A stretch of 44,838 nt of DNA from Weeksellaceae bacterium TAE3-ERU29 (GTDB lineage Bacteria > Bacteroidota > Bacteroidia > Flavobacteriales > Weeksellaceae): assembly GCA_019218445.1 (NCBI GenBank), contig JAHUUM010000018.1:1-44838 (forward strand). The letters run 5' to 3'. Made by a program: the position numbers and the translations under genes. Within the stretch, counting starts at the first letter, position 1; every line of letters starts with the position of its first letter. Under the pieces are notes generated by a model. That model was not told the DNA's origin. It saw only the letters and a list, made by a program, of their open reading frames with translations, and did no database searches. This document shows positions 7,615 to 16,642 of the stretch, one piece after another.

Positions 7615-7671
7615 TTATCCCTTTACTTTATCCAACACTTTTCCTGCTTGTTGAATATGCCTTAATGATAT
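7615..7671 (-). pseudogene. Possible C-terminal remnant of a toxin-like gene
   Basis: A short open stretch on the minus strand reads ISLRHIQQAGKVLDKVKG then a stop. It sits immediately upstream of the immunity-like gene, where a cognate toxin 3-prime end would be expected. The stretch is too short to prove this; an in-frame stop lies directly upstream. Confidence 0.25.
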
Positions 7672-7695
7672 TTAAAACTCAAAAAAAATTACTTT

Positions 7696-8400
7696 TCACT
7701 CTCCGAATTCTAAATAAATATCTTTAGAACTATCGTTTTTTAATGAAATATGTTGGCTTTGTATTGTCTTGCCATTTTTATCATACAAATAAATCTGGTA
7801 ATCATATCCTGAGTAAAGGTTTATATTCACTTGATTATTTTTATCCAATTTATACTCCCCCATATCATGTAATCTTTGCAAATTGAATAAAGGCTGACTT
7901 ACCAAACTCACACTAATTTTCTCAACAGGAATATCTTTCTCATTAATGATATTTATGGTTTTAATTACTATTTCACTTCCATACCGAACATCTATTTTAC
8001 TAAACCTATCCGTTGCCTTAATACTAACAATCGTTAAAAATAAAAGAGTGACATAAATCCACTTTGGCTTAATTTCCTTTTCCCTTTGAACAATATAAAC
8101 GCCTAACAAATTGGTTATTATATAAATAAATATTGCAATGATAGGATTCTGATAAACAGAAAAATACCATAAAACATACATAAAAACCATTGAAAATGAA
8201 GAGATAAAAAGCCCTAAGATTATACTTTTTATAACTCCTATTTTAATAAATTTATACAGATACATTATATTAATGATGCCAAATACTGTAATTAATAACA
8301 TTTCTATAAACCCTAAAAAGAGAATAGAAAAAATCATTAAAATAGCAGACATTACTACATAAACTGCTCCTAATACAATAATGTTAGACTTTGCTTTCAT
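7696..8400 (-). CDS. Hypothetical membrane protein with extracytoplasmic domain
   Basis: A 234-residue protein with about five membrane helices in the first 130 residues, followed by a beta-rich soluble domain of about 100 residues that contains QVNINLYSGYDYQIYLYDKN. The domain resembles a small beta-sandwich that would face the periplasm. No family is recognised. It is the rightmost of the orphan block and is followed by 37 bp to the Nudix gene end. Confidence 0.6.
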   Translation of the reverse strand: MKAKSNIIVLGAVYVVMSAILMIFSILFLGFIEMLLITVFGIINIMYLYKFIKIGVIKSIILGLFISSFSMVFMYVLWYFSVYQNPIIAIFIYIITNLLGVYIVQREKEIKPKWIYVTLLFLTIVSIKATDRFSKIDVRYGSEIVIKTINIINEKDIPVEKISVSLVSQPLFNLQRLHDMGEYKLDKNNQVNINLYSGYDYQIYLYDKNGKTIQSQHISLKNDSSKDIYLEFGE

Positions 8401-8437
8401 TGGTATTTATACTTTCCTCAAAATAGCTCTTCATCAA

Positions 8438-9058
8438 TCACTTTATAGTTACATATTTAGCCAAGAGTAATTCTATATTTTTATATGATTTTTTATTTTC
8501 TAAAACATTTTTTATGAATGATTTATCACACCACTTGGCTTCGGTAATATCTTCTTCGGTTTGAGGTATTAATTCTTCTTTTCCATTGTAACTCATTTCA
8601 TACCAACAAGTTGTTTTAAAAATAGCTTTTCCGTTCAACTCATACATATGATAAGTTTTATCGATTTTTTTGGTAATTTCTAAATTAGAAATACCGCACT
8701 CCTCCTCTACTTCTCTTAATGCCGCCTGCTTTTTCTTTTCATCTTTTTCAATTTTACCTTTTGGCAAATCCCAATGCTCCATTCTATAAATCATTAAAAA
8801 TTTATTTTCCTTATTTTTTACAATTCCTCCGGCAGCTTTTATTTCAGAAAATTCAGATTTAAAACTTTTAAAGCATTTTTTAGATTTATCATCTACAATT
8901 CTAATGAACTGAAAATCATTAAATTTATCATTTATACACAAATCATAAATTTTACGAAAAATACTTTTATTTGTTACGATTAAATTACAGCAATCAGGAT
9001 TCTTACTTGGCTTTTTAGCAAAAGAAACTTCGGTATTATTAATGAAAACTCTAAACAT
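8438..9058 (-). CDS. Nudix hydrolase
   Basis: A 206-residue protein with a complete Nudix box at residues 101-123: Gly101, Glu107, Arg115-Glu116, Glu119-Glu120 and Gly122 match G-x5-E-x7-REUxEExGU. It is preceded by AAGGIVKNK (75-83) and WDLPKGK, typical of the fold. An N-terminal extension of about 70 residues precedes the Nudix domain and is found in similar proteins of this phylum. It should hydrolyse a nucleoside diphosphate linked to another moiety; substrate unknown. It is divergent from the SRPBCC gene, with only 49 bp between starts. Confidence 0.9.
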   Translation of the reverse strand: MFRVFINNTEVSFAKKPSKNPDCCNLIVTNKSIFRKIYDLCINDKFNDFQFIRIVDDKSKKCFKSFKSEFSEIKAAGGIVKNKENKFLMIYRMEHWDLPKGKIEKDEKKKQAALREVEEECGISNLEITKKIDKTYHMYELNGKAIFKTTCWYEMSYNGKEELIPQTEEDITEAKWCDKSFIKNVLENKKSYKNIELLLAKYVTIK

Positions 9059-9107
9059 TTGCTTACTTTTATATTTCGGTTTGAGCTATAAAGATAAAAA
9101 GAATATT

Positions 9108-9506
9108 ATGAATTTTGAGAGTAAAAAAATAACATTTAATAAAACACAAGAAGAACTTTATAACTACTTGGCAAACACCAATAATTATGAAGATTTAATG
9201 CCTGAGAATACAGAGTTTTCTGAATTAAATAATGATGAAGGTTTTAATTTTCAGTTAAAAGGAATGCCGAAAGTTGGTTTAAAAGTAAAAGAAAAGAATT
9301 CGCCGGAATATATTTTGTTTGAATCTCCTAACGATAATTTTAAATATGAAATGAAAATTATTACCGAGAAAATATCAGATAATCAGTCCTCTGCAAATAT
9401 TATTTTTGAAGGAAAATTCAACCCAATGATAGAAATGATGGCTAAAAGACCTTTGACTAATTTCTTGGAAACTTTGGCAAATAATATGGAAAGTAAGATT
9501 AATTAA
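9108..9506 (+). CDS. SRPBCC/START-like domain protein
   Basis: A 132-residue protein, start chosen at the ATG at 9108 (MNFESKKITF), because the longer frame from 9042 overlaps the start of the divergent Nudix gene. The pattern of an N-terminal strand, a helix with ELYNYLANTNNYEDLMP, several strands, and a long C-terminal helix ending LETLANNMESKI is the polyketide-cyclase/SRPBCC ligand-binding fold. Ligand unknown. The next gene follows after 38 bp on the same strand. Confidence 0.78.
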   Translation: MNFESKKITFNKTQEELYNYLANTNNYEDLMPENTEFSELNNDEGFNFQLKGMPKVGLKVKEKNSPEYILFESPNDNFKYEMKIITEKISDNQSSANIIFEGKFNPMIEMMAKRPLTNFLETLANNMESKIN

Positions 9507-9544
9507 AGATTTAATCTAATATTAAAAAAGTTAAATTCAAAAGA

Positions 9545-10672
9545 ATGTCTATAGAAATAAAAGAGGTGAAAACTCAAAAAGAGTTAATGCAATTTATAAA
9601 ATTCCCGATGGAACTTTATAAAAACAGCCCTTATTATGTTCCGCCTTTAATCAATGAGGAAAAAGAGGCATTAGACTTAAATAAGAACGAGATTTTTTTA
9701 GAGGGAAAGGCCAAAGCAAGATACTTTTTAGCGTATAAAAACAACAAAATAGTTGGTAGAATTGCAGCGATTATAAACTGGAACGAAGTTAAAAATCAAG
9801 GAATTTCAAGGGCCAGATTCGGTTGGTTTGATTTTATTGACGATAAAGAAGTCAGTAAAAAATTACTGGACAAAGCCATAGAGTTCGGGCAAGCAGAAGG
9901 TTTAAAGGAAATTGAAGGTCCGGTTGGGCTTACAAATTTAGATAAAGCGGGGTTGCTAACTTATGGATTTGATAAAATTGCAACTATGGTAACGCTCTAT
10001 AATCATGCATATTACGAGCAACATTTGCTTGAGCATGGTTTTACAACTGCTAAAGAATGGGTGGAATATGAAATGATTTTACCAAAAGAACTCCCCGAGA
10101 AGTTAGAGAAATTTACTACACTTATAAAAAATCGATATAATCTGAAAATCAGAAAGATAGAAAATAAAAAAGATTTGGTTCAGATTGTAGACCCGATGTT
10201 TGCTCTGTTAGATAAAACTTACGGACATTTAAGCAGTTACGTTCCTATTGAGCAAAAACAAATTCAGCAATATAAAGACAAATATATAAATTTTGTAAAT
10301 CCTGATTTTGTTTCTGTTATAGAAGATGAAAACGGGAAAATGATTGCTTTTGCGGTTACAATGCCGTCTTATTCTAAGGCATTACAAAAGGCTAAAGGTA
10401 AGTTGCTTCCATTCGGTTGGTATCATTTCTGGAAAGCAAGTAAAAAGAATGATTCTGCCGCGTTTTATTTAATCGGGATAGCCCCTGAATATCAAGGGAA
10501 AGGAATTACAGCCATTGTTTTTAATGAAATGTATAAAACCTTTAAAAAATACGGAATCAGTTATTTAGAAACTAATCCGGAGTTGATTGAAAACAAGAAT
10601 ATCCAAACTCTATGGAAAGATTATGAACCTAAAAACCATAAACGTAGAAAAAGCTACAAAAAAGATATTTAA
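9545..10672 (+). CDS. GNAT-like acyltransferase family protein
   Basis: A 375-residue protein. The N-terminal part contains YFLAYKNNKIVGRIAAIIN, and the C-terminal part contains IGIAPEYQGKGITA, an acetyl-CoA-binding loop of the GNAT type (Q-x-x-G-x-G/A form). The long form with an inserted middle domain is common in this phylum and its substrate is not known. The stop overlaps the end of the convergent XRE gene by 4 bp. Confidence 0.78.
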   Translation: MSIEIKEVKTQKELMQFIKFPMELYKNSPYYVPPLINEEKEALDLNKNEIFLEGKAKARYFLAYKNNKIVGRIAAIINWNEVKNQGISRARFGWFDFIDDKEVSKKLLDKAIEFGQAEGLKEIEGPVGLTNLDKAGLLTYGFDKIATMVTLYNHAYYEQHLLEHGFTTAKEWVEYEMILPKELPEKLEKFTTLIKNRYNLKIRKIENKKDLVQIVDPMFALLDKTYGHLSSYVPIEQKQIQQYKDKYINFVNPDFVSVIEDENGKMIAFAVTMPSYSKALQKAKGKLLPFGWYHFWKASKKNDSAAFYLIGIAPEYQGKGITAIVFNEMYKTFKKYGISYLETNPELIENKNIQTLWKDYEPKNHKRRKSYKKDI

Positions 10673-11175
10673 CTTTTAGGCTCAAAAGATTCAAAAGTGC
10701 CATCGGCATAAAACCAAATTACTTTAGTGATTTGGTTTTTATTTTTTAATCGTTTCTCGGTTTCTTCTATTATTATAGAATTTTCCGATTTTTCTAAATT
10801 TTCTTTCTTTTCTTCTTTCTTTTCTTTTTTCACTTCATTTTTAAGCTCGTCAGAATGCTCTAATTTTTCTTTTTCGGGTTCTTCTTCATCAATATCGGGA
10901 AATAAAGAAGGTAATTCATCTATTTTTTGTTTTTTTTCAGACTCAACTATTTTATTTTCATATTCATACATCGGTAATTTTTTCAGCATAAGATATTCCC
11001 ACCTGAGCTCAGGAAATTTTTCTTTTACTTTTAATAAAAAATCTAAACTCGGATTATTTCTTCCCGATAAAATATGAGAAATAGAAGAACGCTGAACATC
11101 TATCTTTTCTGAGAATTCAGCAGCGTTAATATTGTAAACTTCTAAAATATTTTCTATAATATCTTTATATTCCAT
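10669..11175 (-). CDS. XRE-family helix-turn-helix protein with charged linker
   Basis: The N-terminal 65 residues form an XRE DNA-binding domain, with the turn AAEFSEKIDVQRSSISHILS followed by GRNNPSLDFLLKV. A very Glu/Lys-rich linker (about residues 85-135) follows, then a short conserved C-terminus VIWFYADGTFESFEP. I chose ATG at 11175; the longer frame begins with TTG two codons upstream. The linker makes the opposite strand appear as a Ser/Phe-rich ORF, which is a shadow. Target genes unknown. Confidence 0.85.
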   Translation of the reverse strand: MEYKDIIENILEVYNINAAEFSEKIDVQRSSISHILSGRNNPSLDFLLKVKEKFPELRWEYLMLKKLPMYEYENKIVESEKKQKIDELPSLFPDIDEEEPEKEKLEHSDELKNEVKKEKKEEKKENLEKSENSIIIEETEKRLKNKNQITKVIWFYADGTFESFEPKS

Positions 11176-11449
11176 ATACAAATATAAACATTTTTCAATA
11201 ATGAAATAATATAATCAGCAAAATAATCATTTAAAGTAAATATAAATTAAAACTTTAAATAAATACTATAAATTATTGATTTATATATTTTTAATTTTAT
11301 ATAGTATGAAATTTATAAACTAAATTTTTAAGACAAGACAAACTGTCATTTTTATCTATATTTACTTTCCTAAACTACTTTCTACAAGTACAATTGTAAA
11401 TTACAAATATAATTACATTTGTAACCAATAAAATATTTAACTTTGTCAT

Positions 11450-12601
11450 ATGAAATTTACGGACATCTTATCTAATTATAATCAATGGAGAGAGCATGGT
11501 TTAAAAAACCGCTACATTTCTACCAAAACTGTGGAAAATAAAATCAAAGAAAAAGTATATAATTATAAGGTTATCGGGAAATCTTTCTTAGAAAAACCTA
11601 TTTATAAATTAACTTTAGGTAATGGGAAACATAAAGTATTGCTTTGGAGTCAAATGCACGGCAATGAGAGTACAGCAACTCGATCGATGTTTGATATTTT
11701 TAATCTATTAACTTCAAGCGATTATAAAGCCTTTTACGACTTATTATTAAATCAGATTACTATTGAGTATATTCCTCAATTAAATCCCGACGGAGCTGAT
11801 TTATATACGCGTAGAAACGCAATGGATATAGATATAAACAGGGATTTTATACAAGAGACTTCATCAGAGATTAAAACTCTAAAAAACGAAGTAAATTCAA
11901 AAGTTTACAAATGTTTATTTAATTTACATGACCAAAGAACTATATTTAATATCCAGAATACAAAGAATCCGTCTACTTTATCACTATTAGCACCAGTACC
12001 TAATAAGGAAAAAGAATTAACTGAATCCAGAAAATATTCTATTAAAATTGTTAGTTACATTTATAGAAATTTACAAATGTATACTAATAATATTGCTAAA
12101 TTTTCTGATGAATTTTATCCTTTGGCTACAGGAGATAACTTCCAAAAACATGGAACTCCTATCCTACTCTTTGAGTGCGGACACAGCGAAGATGATTATT
12201 TGAGAGAAAATACCAGAAAGATTACAGCTTTAGGAATTTTATCAGCTTTATTTAAAGTAGCTGAACTTGACGATAAAAAAATCAATTCTGAAAATTGTTT
12301 AGATATCTACAACTCTATTCCGAATAATGATAATAAAGCATTAGATATTATTTATAAAGATGTATGCGTGAGCAACGGAACAGAGAATTTTTATACCGAT
12401 ATCGGAGTTTTATATTCTGAGGAATTAAATACAAAAGAAAATAAAATAGATTTTATTCCGAGAATTCAAGAAATTGGAGATTTATCAAATTATTTTGGAT
12501 ATGACATTCGTCATGTTGAGAATCGCGTATTTAAAAATAATTCTAACAATGTACCGAAAATCGGCGAAATTATTACAATGGATAATTTTGTAGAAAAATA
12601 G
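11450..12601 (+). CDS. M14-family zinc carboxypeptidase-like protein
   Basis: A 383-residue cytoplasmic member of the M14 peptidase family. The first zinc ligands are His70 and Glu73 in QMHGNES. They are followed by NPDGADLYTRRNA and DINRDF, typical substrate-binding segments, and the third ligand His in FNLHDQRT. A later Glu in LLFECGHSED is a candidate catalytic residue. There is no signal peptide, unlike secreted carboxypeptidases. A TAACTTTG box at 11438-11445 lies only 4 bp before the ATG; with a TTTG at 11418 it could be a promoter for a leaderless message. Confidence 0.85.
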   Translation: MKFTDILSNYNQWREHGLKNRYISTKTVENKIKEKVYNYKVIGKSFLEKPIYKLTLGNGKHKVLLWSQMHGNESTATRSMFDIFNLLTSSDYKAFYDLLLNQITIEYIPQLNPDGADLYTRRNAMDIDINRDFIQETSSEIKTLKNEVNSKVYKCLFNLHDQRTIFNIQNTKNPSTLSLLAPVPNKEKELTESRKYSIKIVSYIYRNLQMYTNNIAKFSDEFYPLATGDNFQKHGTPILLFECGHSEDDYLRENTRKITALGILSALFKVAELDDKKINSENCLDIYNSIPNNDNKALDIIYKDVCVSNGTENFYTDIGVLYSEELNTKENKIDFIPRIQEIGDLSNYFGYDIRHVENRVFKNNSNNVPKIGEIITMDNFVEK

Positions 12602-12602
12602 T

Positions 12603-13286
12603 TTATTTTATAAAGCTTAAAACTTTCTCGAGCGTTTCTTCTCTATTCAAAAAAGAGTTATCAATTTCTATTGCATCTTCTGCTTTGCGTAAAGGGGAAA
12701 CCTTTCTTGTGGTATCTATTCTATCTCTTTCCAAAATATTTTCGGTAATTTCTTCTAACGAAACTTCTTTTCCGTTTGCTGTTAATTCATCATACCTACG
12801 CTTTGCTCTTATTTCAGGTTTAGCAATTATAAAAAACTTGTACGTAGCATTTGGGAAAACCACAGTCCCAATATCTCGACCATCCATAACCAAAGATTTC
12901 TTATTCCCCATCGCTCTCTGTTGCTCTACTAAGAAAGTTCTTACAAACGGAAGTGTAGCAATAGGACTCACTAAATTAGCAACCTGCATTTCTCTTATTT
13001 GAGATTCTACATTTATATTATTAAGGTAAGTTTCGTTTATTTTATTTTGATCATTAAATTTAAAACTAATATTAATATTTGATAGTTCTTTTTCTAAAGT
13101 TTCTGTGTCTATTACTCCATCTTCTCCTATCAAATTATTTTGAATTGCATATAATGTAACGGCTCTATACATTGCACCGGTATCAACATATATAAAATTT
13201 AGTTTCTTTGCTAACTGTTTAGCTATTGTGCTTTTACCGGTAGAAGAATATCCGTCTAATGCAATAATAATATTAGAATTAGTCAT
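12603..13286 (-). CDS. cmk: Cytidylate kinase
   Basis: A 227-residue (d)CMP kinase that phosphorylates CMP and dCMP with ATP. The P-loop GYSSTGKST is at residues 12-20, then FIYVDTGAMYRAVTLYA, and VMDGRDIGTVVFP marks the CMP-binding region. The lid RRYDEL and RDRIDTTRKVSPL are as in the family. It is the second gene of a two-gene unit, starting 3 bp after the YihY stop, and it ends 1 bp from the convergent M14 gene. Confidence 0.95.
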   Translation of the reverse strand: MTNSNIIIALDGYSSTGKSTIAKQLAKKLNFIYVDTGAMYRAVTLYAIQNNLIGEDGVIDTETLEKELSNINISFKFNDQNKINETYLNNINVESQIREMQVANLVSPIATLPFVRTFLVEQQRAMGNKKSLVMDGRDIGTVVFPNATYKFFIIAKPEIRAKRRYDELTANGKEVSLEEITENILERDRIDTTRKVSPLRKAEDAIEIDNSFLNREETLEKVLSFIK

Positions 13287-13289
13287 GAA

Positions 13290-14399
13290 TTATTTATTTT
13301 TATTCATTAAAGATTTAAAACCTTCAATTACTTTTTCTTTAAAACTTTTAGGATTTTTTATACCTAATTCTTTTATAAACTCTTTTGATTTCTCAGGATC
13401 ATTAGGATCTCTGTAAAACTCAGTTTTTATATTTTCGTCTAATCTATTAAAAACCTCTAATTTCTTTTGAAATAATTGATTTAAAACAGCATCTTTATGT
13501 TTTAATACATATTCATCGTTCCAACGAGCATAACTATTTGGTTTAATTTTATATCCGTTTATTTTCCCGTAAATTTGAGTAAATTGAGCTCCAAATAAAA
13601 CAATTAACGTGGTGTAATTTATCCAAATCATAATGAAAATCATTGTACTTGCGGCACCGAAACTTGAACTTGGATTAGATATACTAAAGTAATAACTCAA
13701 TCCCCATTTTCCTAAGTTAAATAATAATGCTGTTACAAAACCTCCTACCCATACCATTCTCCATGGAATTTTAACATCCGGTAACCTCTTATACATAATA
13801 GAAAACATAACAGAAAGCACTACGAAACTTAATATTATATTTCCTATTCTAAATAAGTAAGTCCATTCACCACCGAGGTAAAACTCTATAGTTTCTCTAA
13901 AAGAAGCTAAAATTGAGGTAGCAGCAAGAGATAATAATAGTAAAAATGCCAAAATTATAATTAAAAGCATGGAGTTTGCTCTATCTATAAGATATCTTAT
14001 AAATCCGTTTTGGGGAACAACTTCTACACTCCAAATATAATTAAGTGTTTGTTGCATCTGGAAAAATAAAGTAGAAGCACCAAAAACTAAAGTTCCTATC
14101 CCGACAACTTGAATATACCAACTTGAACTTGCATCTAAATAAGCATGTTGAATTAAATTTTCTACAAACTCTGCTGACTTAAGTCCCATCATATTTTGAA
14201 ATTGCTCTACCACCTCTCCACGCACAGCATCTTCTCCCCAAATTTGTCCTAATATCCAAATAATCATAATTAACAATCCGGGTAAAGAAAAAATTGCATA
14301 ATAAGAAATAATTGCACTTTGCCTAAATGGATTGGAATCCGACCAAGTTATAGCTGTTTCTTTAATTATTTGCCAATATTTTGTTAAAAATTTCTTCAT
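13290..14399 (-). CDS. YihY/BrkB-family inner-membrane protein
   Basis: A 369-residue protein with about six membrane helices and the family signature SAIISYYAIFSLPGLLIMI near residues 28-46, and SSFGAASTMIFIMIWINYT in the second half. A charged cytosolic C-terminal tail of about 90 residues follows. The family is often misnamed ribonuclease BN; its true role is unknown and may be transport. A CAAATATA (TATATTTG on the minus strand) lies at 14419-14426, 20 bp from the ATG, and is a likely -7 box. Co-transcribed with cmk. Confidence 0.88.
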   Translation of the reverse strand: MKKFLTKYWQIIKETAITWSDSNPFRQSAIISYYAIFSLPGLLIMIIWILGQIWGEDAVRGEVVEQFQNMMGLKSAEFVENLIQHAYLDASSSWYIQVVGIGTLVFGASTLFFQMQQTLNYIWSVEVVPQNGFIRYLIDRANSMLLIIILAFLLLLSLAATSILASFRETIEFYLGGEWTYLFRIGNIILSFVVLSVMFSIMYKRLPDVKIPWRMVWVGGFVTALLFNLGKWGLSYYFSISNPSSSFGAASTMIFIMIWINYTTLIVLFGAQFTQIYGKINGYKIKPNSYARWNDEYVLKHKDAVLNQLFQKKLEVFNRLDENIKTEFYRDPNDPEKSKEFIKELGIKNPKSFKEKVIEGFKSLMNKNK

Positions 14400-14561
14400 A
14401 AAAAAAGTAATTGAGTGCCAAATATAAAAAAAAAGAATTACTTAATATTTCTTTATAATCAATTAAATTTTATCTCTCTGTTTTTATAATAAATAAACAA
14501 TATCTATTTTTTACAAAAATATTATATCTATTTTTATATATTTGCATCACAGATTTTTTAA

Positions 14562-15164
14562 ATGGATATGTCAAACTTTTGGGGTAAAATAAAAAACTTA
14601 TTTCAATCTAATGTGTCTGAGGAAGATACTTATGATGAGATAGATATTTCCTATCCTGAAGAAATACCATTAGACGAGAAATTTGCTAATCTTTTTATAA
14701 AAGCAGGCGGACATTTTCTTTATTGTGAAACAATATCTATCGCAGCAGAGTATGTGAAAAATATTGTTTTATCAGAGAAAATAAGCCGTATGATTTGTTT
14801 CGATCCTAAATTACAGAGAATATTAAACACACTGGGGGTTAATTATATAGAATATCCTTCGGCCTCTGCAGATTGTAGCTTTGTAGGATGTGAAAGTTTA
14901 GTGGCATATAATGGTTCTATTGTGCTTTCCTCTCATCAACGAGGTGGCAGAGGAATTAATGAATTGCCTAATACATTTATTGTTTTTTCTAATCCTTCTC
15001 AAATAGAAGTAAATCTAAAAGACGCGATGACTACTATAAATAAAAATAAAAGTGGCCATTTGCCTAACGGAATCACCTCTATTGGCGGAGTAGATGCTAA
15101 TCAATTAGATGGGGAAAATACTCAGAAACCTATTATTTATTTACTTTTAGTTGAAGATGAGTAA
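14562..15164 (+). CDS. LUD-domain protein (LutC/YkgG-like)
   Basis: A 200-residue protein of the LUD superfamily, as in LutC of lactate utilisation. The C-terminal half has ADCSFVGCESLVAYNGSIVL followed by RGGRGINELPNTFIVFSNPS, the conserved core of the domain. No LutA or LutB partner is nearby, so a lactate role is doubtful. It instead leads a phospholipid unit, overlapping the cdsA start by 8 bp. A TATATTTG box at 14537-14544 lies 18 bp before the first ATG. A second ATG two codons later is also possible. Confidence 0.82.
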   Translation: MDMSNFWGKIKNLFQSNVSEEDTYDEIDISYPEEIPLDEKFANLFIKAGGHFLYCETISIAAEYVKNIVLSEKISRMICFDPKLQRILNTLGVNYIEYPSASADCSFVGCESLVAYNGSIVLSSHQRGGRGINELPNTFIVFSNPSQIEVNLKDAMTTINKNKSGHLPNGITSIGGVDANQLDGENTQKPIIYLLLVEDE

Positions 15165-15978
15165 TTTTTTAACAAGAGCAATTTCAGGACTTTTCTATGT
15201 ATTATTAATTGCATTTATGAGTCTTTATAACCCTACAATATTCATGATAGGATTAAGTATTCTGTTTATACTTTGCTTTTGGGAGTTATACAAAATTCTC
15301 CAATTTGAAAATAATATATACGCAATTATAACTTTTATAATTAGTGGCTATCTAATTTATAGTTATGCCTCTAACTTTTATTTTGGACAAAACTTTTATC
15401 CTTTAAGTATTACAACCATACTCCCATCTATATTATTTTTAATCGTTAATGTTATAATATTTAAAAGGCCTCAGGAAATTGCTTTTGATTCATCTAAATT
15501 AATTTTCTTTATTGTATATTTAGCATTACCGTTTTCTTTATCTTTTACAATAAATAAAGTAAACGATTTTAATAATCAATTATTAATTACTCCTTTATTT
15601 ATAATATTCTTATTGATATGGTTTAGTGATACTTTTGCATATATTACGGGAAGCTTGATAGGGAAAACTAAATTTACCAGTATTTCTAAAAATAAAACAT
15701 TAGAGGGACTGATTGGAGGCTTTATTTCTGTTCTTATTTTAGGGATTATCATAGAAAAAAACTTTCCTAATCTTAGAGGAAATTGGATAATTATCTCTAT
15801 ACTTGTAGGAATTTTTGCACCAATTGGAGATTTAGCAGAATCGAAAATAAAACGTATTTTTAACGTAAAAGACAGTAGTAATTTCATACCCGGACATGGT
15901 GGATTTTTAGATAGATTGGATAGTTTTTTAATGGTAAGTGTTATTATTTATACTTATTTTATTATTTTTAATATATGA
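15157..15978 (+). CDS. cdsA: Phosphatidate cytidylyltransferase
   Basis: Makes CDP-diacylglycerol from phosphatidate and CTP in the inner membrane. About 273 residues with seven to eight membrane helices. The CDS signature is at the C-terminus, with LVGIFAPIGDLAESKIKR followed by VKDSSNFIPGHGGFLDRLDS, holding the metal- and CTP-binding Asp residues. The start is ATG at 15157 inside the last codons of the LUD gene (overlap 8 bp); the longer frame starts with TTG. The stop overlaps the psd ATG by 4 bp. Confidence 0.93.
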   Translation: MSNFLTRAISGLFYVLLIAFMSLYNPTIFMIGLSILFILCFWELYKILQFENNIYAIITFIISGYLIYSYASNFYFGQNFYPLSITTILPSILFLIVNVIIFKRPQEIAFDSSKLIFFIVYLALPFSLSFTINKVNDFNNQLLITPLFIIFLLIWFSDTFAYITGSLIGKTKFTSISKNKTLEGLIGGFISVLILGIIIEKNFPNLRGNWIIISILVGIFAPIGDLAESKIKRIFNVKDSSNFIPGHGGFLDRLDSFLMVSVIIYTYFIIFNI

Positions 15979-16640
15979 CGAGATTGAGATTACATAGAGA
16001 GGGAAAAAAAATATTAATTTATACAGCACTATTTTTTATAATTATATCATATCTATTGGTTAATTATATTCCTATCTTTTGGAGTAGAATAATAATAGTT
16101 TTAATATGGATGATGTATATCTTTCTTGTTTGGTTTTTTAGAAATCCAAGAAGATATACAGATAGTCATCACTTAGATATTCTCTCTCCTGTAGACGGAA
16201 AAGTAGTTGTAATAAAAAGAGTCTTTGAAAAGGAATATTTAAAAAGAGAAGTAATTCAAGTTTCTGTTTTTATGAGTCCTTTAAACGTTCATGTATGCAG
16301 ATACCCACTAAGTGGAGTTGTAAAATATGTGAAATACCATGCAGGAAAATATTTATTTGCTTTTCACCCAAAGTCATCAGAATTAAACGAGCGAACTACT
16401 ACCGTTGTAAAAGCTGAAAATGGACAAGAGATTCTTTTTAGACAAATTGCCGGAGCTTTAGCAAAACGTATTGTAATTTATCCGGAAGTGGGCGATGAAG
16501 CCGAAGCAGGGAAAGAATTTGGTTTTATAAAATTTGGCTCTCGAATGGATGTTTTTTTACCATTAAATGCTAAAATTTATTGTAGATTAGGAGACAAGCC
16601 TAAAGGAGCTATCACTAAAATAGCAGAATTAAAAGCTTAA
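15975..16640 (+). CDS. psd: Phosphatidylserine decarboxylase (short form)
   Basis: Converts phosphatidylserine to phosphatidylethanolamine. At 221 residues it is the short form of the family. Two N-terminal membrane helices are followed by SPVDGKVVVIKRV (about 70-82), VFMSPLNVHVCRYPLSG and the C-terminal FGSRMDVFLP. Autocleavage between Gly and Ser of FGSR would create the pyruvoyl cofactor. It is translationally coupled to cdsA. No phosphatidylserine synthase lies in the window. Confidence 0.92.
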   Translation: MTRLRLHREGKKILIYTALFFIIISYLLVNYIPIFWSRIIIVLIWMMYIFLVWFFRNPRRYTDSHHLDILSPVDGKVVVIKRVFEKEYLKREVIQVSVFMSPLNVHVCRYPLSGVVKYVKYHAGKYLFAFHPKSSELNERTTTVVKAENGQEILFRQIAGALAKRIVIYPEVGDEAEAGKEFGFIKFGSRMDVFLPLNAKIYCRLGDKPKGAITKIAELKA

Positions 16641-16642
16641 TT

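Noticed and set aside
10727-11077. Ser/Phe-rich 116-codon ORF
   Set aside because: Shadow of the Glu/Lys-rich linker of the XRE gene on the opposite strand.
14562-15164. Lactate-utilisation operon suggested by the LUD gene
   Set aside because: No LutA or LutB partner; the gene is coupled to cdsA-psd instead.
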